18,183 nt of DNA from CAZVEV01 sp964625865 (GTDB taxonomy: Bacteria > Planctomycetota > Phycisphaerae > SM23-33): positions 1 to 18,183 of the forward strand of contig CAZVEV010000100.1 in NCBI GenBank assembly GCA_964625865.1, read 5' to 3'. A program made the position numbers and the translations under genes. This document shows, in pieces, positions 14,483 through 18,183 of this stretch. The notes beneath the pieces were generated by a model. It worked only from the letters and a program-made list of their open reading frames with translations, made no database searches and was not told where the DNA came from. Position 1 is the first letter of the stretch. The number at the start of each line of letters is the position of its first letter.

Positions 14483-16561
14483 TCATCTCTCTTGCATGCC
14501 GCAAAGGCCAAGTGCAATCTCAAATCTGCCGATGTCCTCATCGACCGGCACAACTCGCACGAATAGTGTCCCGATCGCAGCGTACTCCAGGAGATTTGCC
14601 AGGAATAGCAGCCCGCCAACGGCCGCGGTGGCAGTCGTATCCCATGGAGTCCAGTCGGGCCCTCCTATGCCGATACGCGGCTGGGTACGAGCCAGCCGAC
14701 ACGCATTGGAGAATACAAAGACACGATGCTTCTTCCCGGTCTGCGGAAGGGTGATCGTTGTGGTACGCCAACGAAGTTCGACCTCGATACACTGAGGCAA
14801 CCGGTAGCCGTTCCTAGCGGCATTGGTCAATATCTCTGTGAATATCTCGTCATAGAATATGTTGGAGGGTCGAACAGAGCCATCGGGTGCCACAATCCAT
14901 GGTACGATAGAAGGGGTTGTATGCCTCGCAGGGGGGGTCAACAGCACTGGCTCGTTGACTGTATTCACCTGTGCCTGAATCTTATGCAGCCGTTCGCCAA
15001 TGGGGTACGATGACGAGCTACGCCATTCGGGCTTGCCATCGATTAGGAAAACTTGTTCCTTCTCTAACGAGCTGATGGCCCTGGACAACAGGTCGAGTAT
15101 GTGCCCCAATGCCTCGACACTGCGCAAAGATGCCAGAGCCCGAACAGCATCTGCTCTCGCATTGTCACACGTGAGTGTTCCTGCCTCAGCCGCATCCTTG
15201 AGACCACGCAAGGCGCTGCCAACCGGGCCAACACGATGCTTCATTGGGTGGCCAATCTTGTATGCCGCCACAGCTAGCAGGCGTGCTTCCCTGCCTCGCA
15301 TCTCCTGAATGACGGCCAGGATCGGGGCAATGAAATTATCCCGAATCTTCTCTGGATTGACCTTTGTGTATGCCGCGCCGCTCTCGGATTTCAATCGGGT
15401 GGCAGCCAATACGCATGGCGTAGGTTCGTCTGCGAGAACTACTTCGGCCATGCCGGCACGCAAGGGAAGCAGAAGTGCCCCAGGGGATTGGAGGGGCGAC
15501 GCAGTTGGGCGCAGGAACGCCTTGGGGAGAGGATAGATGCAGACCAGATGCTCCCATATCGTGTTCACTCGCTCGACCACGGAGTTCAGGTCTCCATCGA
15601 CATCCGTGTCCGTCATCCGAAAGAGACGCAACATCTCCTTCGCATAGCTCTCCTGGCCAAGAAGGCGGAGAACACCGTTGAGCCGGGGAATCACATCACG
15701 GTAGATCGTGTACGCCTGCCATCTGCCGGGTGCGTCGTTGGAGAGTTCACAGCACAGCGCCAGCCACGGAACACCACCGAGATGGCAAGGTACGCAGAGA
15801 AGCACTCTTCCATCATCGAGCACCTTGAGTCTCAGAGACCCTGTCTTGAGAGACAGACCGACTTCATGAGGTGCCACAAGCTTGCGAGGCACCTGTACAA
15901 CGGTCTTGTCCTGGAGGCGTTCATACCCAAACCCCCAGAGGCAGTCCTCGCACGCATACCAACGGATCGCAAAGACATAGCATTCGTCTCCCGGCATGAT
16001 CGCTTCAACCAGGTTGGCCCGTGTATGCGTGAGTATCCCGTCCAATACGTCTTCTGCATGCGTATCGTGAACTCCGGGCCAGATTGGGCAGGCATCACGA
16101 TCAATGGTCGTGGCTTTCGATTGACGTATCTGCTTGAGTCCCAAACGAAGGGCCAAGCTGACATACCGCAGGAATGTCTCGTCAATCTGAGACAGGATCG
16201 CCTCAATCACCTCCCTTGCACCGGGCCGTCCGCACGCAACAGCCAACACTGGCCCCTTTGGATCCAGCTGCAATGTGGATTCAGCTGGTAGTTGACGGTC
16301 TGCGGCTGTGTCCGGCGAGGTGCTGATACGATGGCGGCCATTCCTGGTCCAAATGCTGACTTCCGAGCCTGGTGGCAAAGCGAGAGTCAGATAGTCGATG
16401 AAGTTGAACAGAAATGGCCCGCATTCCCCTCCAATGAAGTCTCGTGGTGTACTGGCACGGACCCATCGGTTGAATGAAGCTCGAATGCCCTCCACGATGG
16501 ACTCGATGGGCAACCCCAGCACGTCATTGTGCGACAGAGTATGTTCGGGAGTAGCTGCCAT
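14483..16561 (-). CDS. Histidine-kinase-like sensor protein with degenerate ATPase domain
   Basis: A 692-residue protein with no membrane segment or signal peptide. Near residue 438 the stretch KIGHPMKHRVGPVGSALRGL resembles the H-box of histidine kinases and is followed by two long helices. Residues 570-692 resemble a GHKL ATPase: N-box FTEILTNAARNG (Glu576, Asn580), then VFVFSNACR where DxGxG is expected, and GGLLFLANLLEYAAIGTLFVRV as the G2/last-strand region. The missing G1 glycines suggest altered or lost ATP binding. The N-terminal ~420 residues may contain GAF-like sensing modules (for example 205-290) and several Cys (CEDCLWGFGY). The ATG at 16561 has AGG about 10 nt upstream; a GTG at 16612 would add 17 residues and is a real alternative. 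It begins about 70 bp after the ABC ATPase gene. Confidence 0.68.
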   Translation of the reverse strand: MAATPEHTLSHNDVLGLPIESIVEGIRASFNRWVRASTPRDFIGGECGPFLFNFIDYLTLALPPGSEVSIWTRNGRHRISTSPDTAADRQLPAESTLQLDPKGPVLAVACGRPGAREVIEAILSQIDETFLRYVSLALRLGLKQIRQSKATTIDRDACPIWPGVHDTHAEDVLDGILTHTRANLVEAIMPGDECYVFAIRWYACEDCLWGFGYERLQDKTVVQVPRKLVAPHEVGLSLKTGSLRLKVLDDGRVLLCVPCHLGGVPWLALCCELSNDAPGRWQAYTIYRDVIPRLNGVLRLLGQESYAKEMLRLFRMTDTDVDGDLNSVVERVNTIWEHLVCIYPLPKAFLRPTASPLQSPGALLLPLRAGMAEVVLADEPTPCVLAATRLKSESGAAYTKVNPEKIRDNFIAPILAVIQEMRGREARLLAVAAYKIGHPMKHRVGPVGSALRGLKDAAEAGTLTCDNARADAVRALASLRSVEALGHILDLLSRAISSLEKEQVFLIDGKPEWRSSSSYPIGERLHKIQAQVNTVNEPVLLTPPARHTTPSIVPWIVAPDGSVRPSNIFYDEIFTEILTNAARNGYRLPQCIEVELRWRTTTITLPQTGKKHRVFVFSNACRLARTQPRIGIGGPDWTPWDTTATAAVGGLLFLANLLEYAAIGTLFVRVVPVDEDIGRFEIALGLCGMQER

Positions 16562-16629
16562 GAAAACAAACCTGATCACCTGGGCCGAGCCCAGCTTGGA
16601 GACCGGCTCCACCCATCACCAGGCTGGAC

Positions 16630-17427
16630 TTACATGACGTAACCGCACATCTTCAGGAGCCCGTCAAGTTTCAGCGCGCTCTTCTCTTCCGCTCTTGCGT
16701 CTTCAGATACTCGCCCTTCTCGTAGCACTACTAACCGGTCTCCATAGTTCAAGGCGTCCAAGAGATTATGCGTGACCATGATGACGGTCGTCAAGCTCTC
16801 TCGCCCAAGTTGCATTGTCGTCTCCAAGCACTTCTGGGCATTCGCCTGATCCAAAGACGCCGTGTGCTCATCCAGAAGAAGCAGGGCCGGTTCTCGAAGC
16901 ATGGCCAACTCTATCGCCAGCATCTGACGCTGGCCCTGGCTGAGATCGGCGATGCGGGAGTCGATCTTCTCCGCCAGCCCCAGCCTTTCCAGACGCTTGA
17001 GAAACCAACTCCGATCATGTGCTGCGCCGCGAAACCTCAGCGGGGACGGGATGGGACTCCTGTTGGTGGCCAGACGCAGGTTCTCCCAGACCGTCATCCC
17101 GGCGGCCGTGCCCATGCGTGGGTTCTGGTAAACCCGGGCCAACTGCTCTGATCGTTTCCACCGAGGCAGGCGGGTCCAATCGTGGCTCTCACTGCCATTG
17201 ACAAGCTCTATCGTGCCATTGTCGGCTGGGAAGTCGCCAGCCAACAGGTTCAGAAAGGTGGTCTTTCCCGAGCCATTGGGTCCCACCAGCACGACAAACT
17301 CACCTGGCGCAATGTCAAGATCGAGTTCCCGAAGGGCGTGGATCTGGCCATTGCCATTACGCGGGAATGCTTTCGAGAGCTTTCGGACCCTAAGCCCGTA
17401 ACGGGATGTCATCACCTGGTCGCTCAT
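16630..17427 (-). CDS. ABC transporter ATP-binding protein, partner of ABC_sub_bind-type system
   Basis: A complete 265-residue ABC ATPase: Walker A GPNGSGKT (49-56), Q-loop Gln101, signature LSQGQ (162-166), Walker B LLLLDEH (182-188) and H-loop His220. The EHTASLD continuation and overall spacing match ATPases that accompany the uncharacterised ABC_sub_bind-type (TrpX-like) importers, probably for amino acids or related small molecules. Its ATG overlaps the stop of the substrate-binding protein gene (ATGA). The usual order places a permease gene between these two; here none is present, so the permease may lie upstream outside the window. The next gene downstream is the kinase-like sensor, suggesting joint expression of transport and sensing. 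Confidence 0.93.
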   Translation of the reverse strand: MSDQVMTSRYGLRVRKLSKAFPRNGNGQIHALRELDLDIAPGEFVVLVGPNGSGKTTFLNLLAGDFPADNGTIELVNGSESHDWTRLPRWKRSEQLARVYQNPRMGTAAGMTVWENLRLATNRSPIPSPLRFRGAAHDRSWFLKRLERLGLAEKIDSRIADLSQGQRQMLAIELAMLREPALLLLDEHTASLDQANAQKCLETTMQLGRESLTTVIMVTHNLLDALNYGDRLVVLREGRVSEDARAEEKSALKLDGLLKMCGYVM

Positions 17428-18183
17428 TTCACGATCTCGGCCGCTCGTGTGCGGACCGCATCAGGAAAGACGAAGCCCAGTTGCTTGGCAGCCTTATCGT
17501 TCAACATCAGTGTGTCCCCTTCGAACATCACCGGTGCAGTGTCTTCCGGCATCTGCCCAGTCTTGAGCACCTCCGCGATCACCTGGCCGGCCCGTTGGCC
17601 CAGTTTCCGGTAGTCAACGGAAACGGCGGCCAGTGCTCCGTTGCGAACGCTGCCGGAATCGCTGGCGACTACGGGCAGCTTGCCCTCGTAGGCCACCCGC
17701 ACAAGTCCGGCCATTGCGGCAACTACCGTGTTGTCCGAACCGACATAGATCACGTCCACGTTGCCGACGAGGGAGCGAGCCGCGTCAATGACCTCCTGCG
17801 ACTGAGAGACAGTCACTGTCTTGAGTTCGACATTTCGCCCTTTCGCGAGCGTCCTGATCTGTTCGACGCCGTACTGTGAGTTCCTCTCACCGGCGTTGTA
17901 AATGATTCCGACCCGTTTAGCTTGCGGGAGTAGCTCGAAGATCAGGTCGAAGTTCGCCTTGTAGTTCACCGCGTCACAGACACCGGTCATGTTCTTCGGC
18001 TTAGCATCCATGCCAACGTCCGAAGGGTTTGTTACGGTGCTGAACACTATCATCTGCGACAATGGGGCCTCCTTGAAGACGGCCTGAGTCACCGGTGTTG
18101 AGACCGGCACGATGACAGCCGGATGGACACTCAGCAGTTCCTTGGCGAACGCGTTCAGCTTATCCATCTCACCGTTGGCGTTG
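17424..18183 (-). CDS. ABC transporter substrate-binding protein (ABC_sub_bind family), 5' end outside window
   Basis: The C-terminal ~250 residues of a periplasmic binding protein. The frame runs open to the window edge (NANGEMDKLNAFAKELL continues upstream of the first Met), so the true start and signal peptide are missing. Characteristic elements are PAVIVPVSTPVTQAV, IVFSTVTNPSDVGM, KRVGIIYNAGERNSQYGVEQI, DVIYVGSDNTVVAAM and a closing AAVSVDYRKLGQRAGQVIAEVLKTGQMPEDTAP, in the order found in the family that includes TrpX. Ligands of most members are unknown; amino acids have been reported for a few. It is ATGA-coupled to the ATPase. A fused permease domain is not visible in the part present. 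Confidence 0.93.
   Translation of the reverse strand, partial: NANGEMDKLNAFAKELLSVHPAVIVPVSTPVTQAVFKEAPLSQMIVFSTVTNPSDVGMDAKPKNMTGVCDAVNYKANFDLIFELLPQAKRVGIIYNAGERNSQYGVEQIRTLAKGRNVELKTVTVSQSQEVIDAARSLVGNVDVIYVGSDNTVVAAMAGLVRVAYEGKLPVVASDSGSVRNGALAAVSVDYRKLGQRAGQVIAEVLKTGQMPEDTAPVMFEGDTLMLNDKAAKQLGFVFPDAVRTRAAEIVK

Noticed and set aside
12083..16561. Detocs-type phosphorelay defence system
   Set aside because: There is a kinase-like and a receiver-like protein, but no recognisable nucleotide-degrading effector; the third protein resembles a sigma region instead.

Overview
The window carries protein genes almost exclusively on the minus strand, so transcription runs from high to low coordinates. 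GC content is high. Most starts have strong purine-rich ribosome sites (AAGGAG/GGGAGG), and many genes are coupled by ATGA stop/start overlaps. Lipoproteins, signal peptides and an ExbB/ExbD/TonB-like set imply a two-membrane envelope. FtsK- and PcfJ-like proteins point to an accessory or integrative element. I lean towards Planctomycetota or a related uncultured lineage, with low confidence because no phylogenetic marker is present.

Region 1 (right end, about 12083-18183) is an apparent operon. It starts with a substrate-binding protein of the uncharacterised ABC_sub_bind family, cut by the window edge, ATGA-coupled to its ABC ATPase. Three unusual regulatory proteins follow: a large protein with a histidine-kinase-like C-terminal half (H-box-like motif, N-box, degenerate ATP lid), a divergent receiver-like protein with a long unknown C-terminal part, and a protein with a sigma-70 region-2-like segment. 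Together they read as a sensory and transport cassette. No permease lies in the visible part.

Region 2 (about 10996-12082) is gene-poor. It holds two copies of a roughly 130-140 bp element, of which a 63-bp core matches at 55 positions. One copy lies directly in front of the first small gene of region 3, so it probably carries that operon's promoter or leader. There is also a perfect 7-bp dyad and one doubtful Arg-rich frame.

Region 3 (15-10995) looks like one long co-oriented operon. Its order is: two small unknown proteins, a TPR-like lipoprotein, two secreted helical proteins, a short ExbB, a short ExbD, a TonB-like protein, a 55-residue membrane protein, a lipoprotein, a PcfJ-like protein, a radical SAM/SPASM protein, a coiled-coil lipoprotein, a CvpA-like membrane protein, and a soluble FtsK/SpoIIIE-type DNA translocase. 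The two lipoproteins flanking the PcfJ/radical SAM pair share a C-terminal helix motif, which ties the operon together as one system. My reading is an undescribed proton-motive-force-powered trans-envelope apparatus associated with a DNA motor, plausibly for DNA movement or element maintenance. Only the component families are supported; the function is inference.
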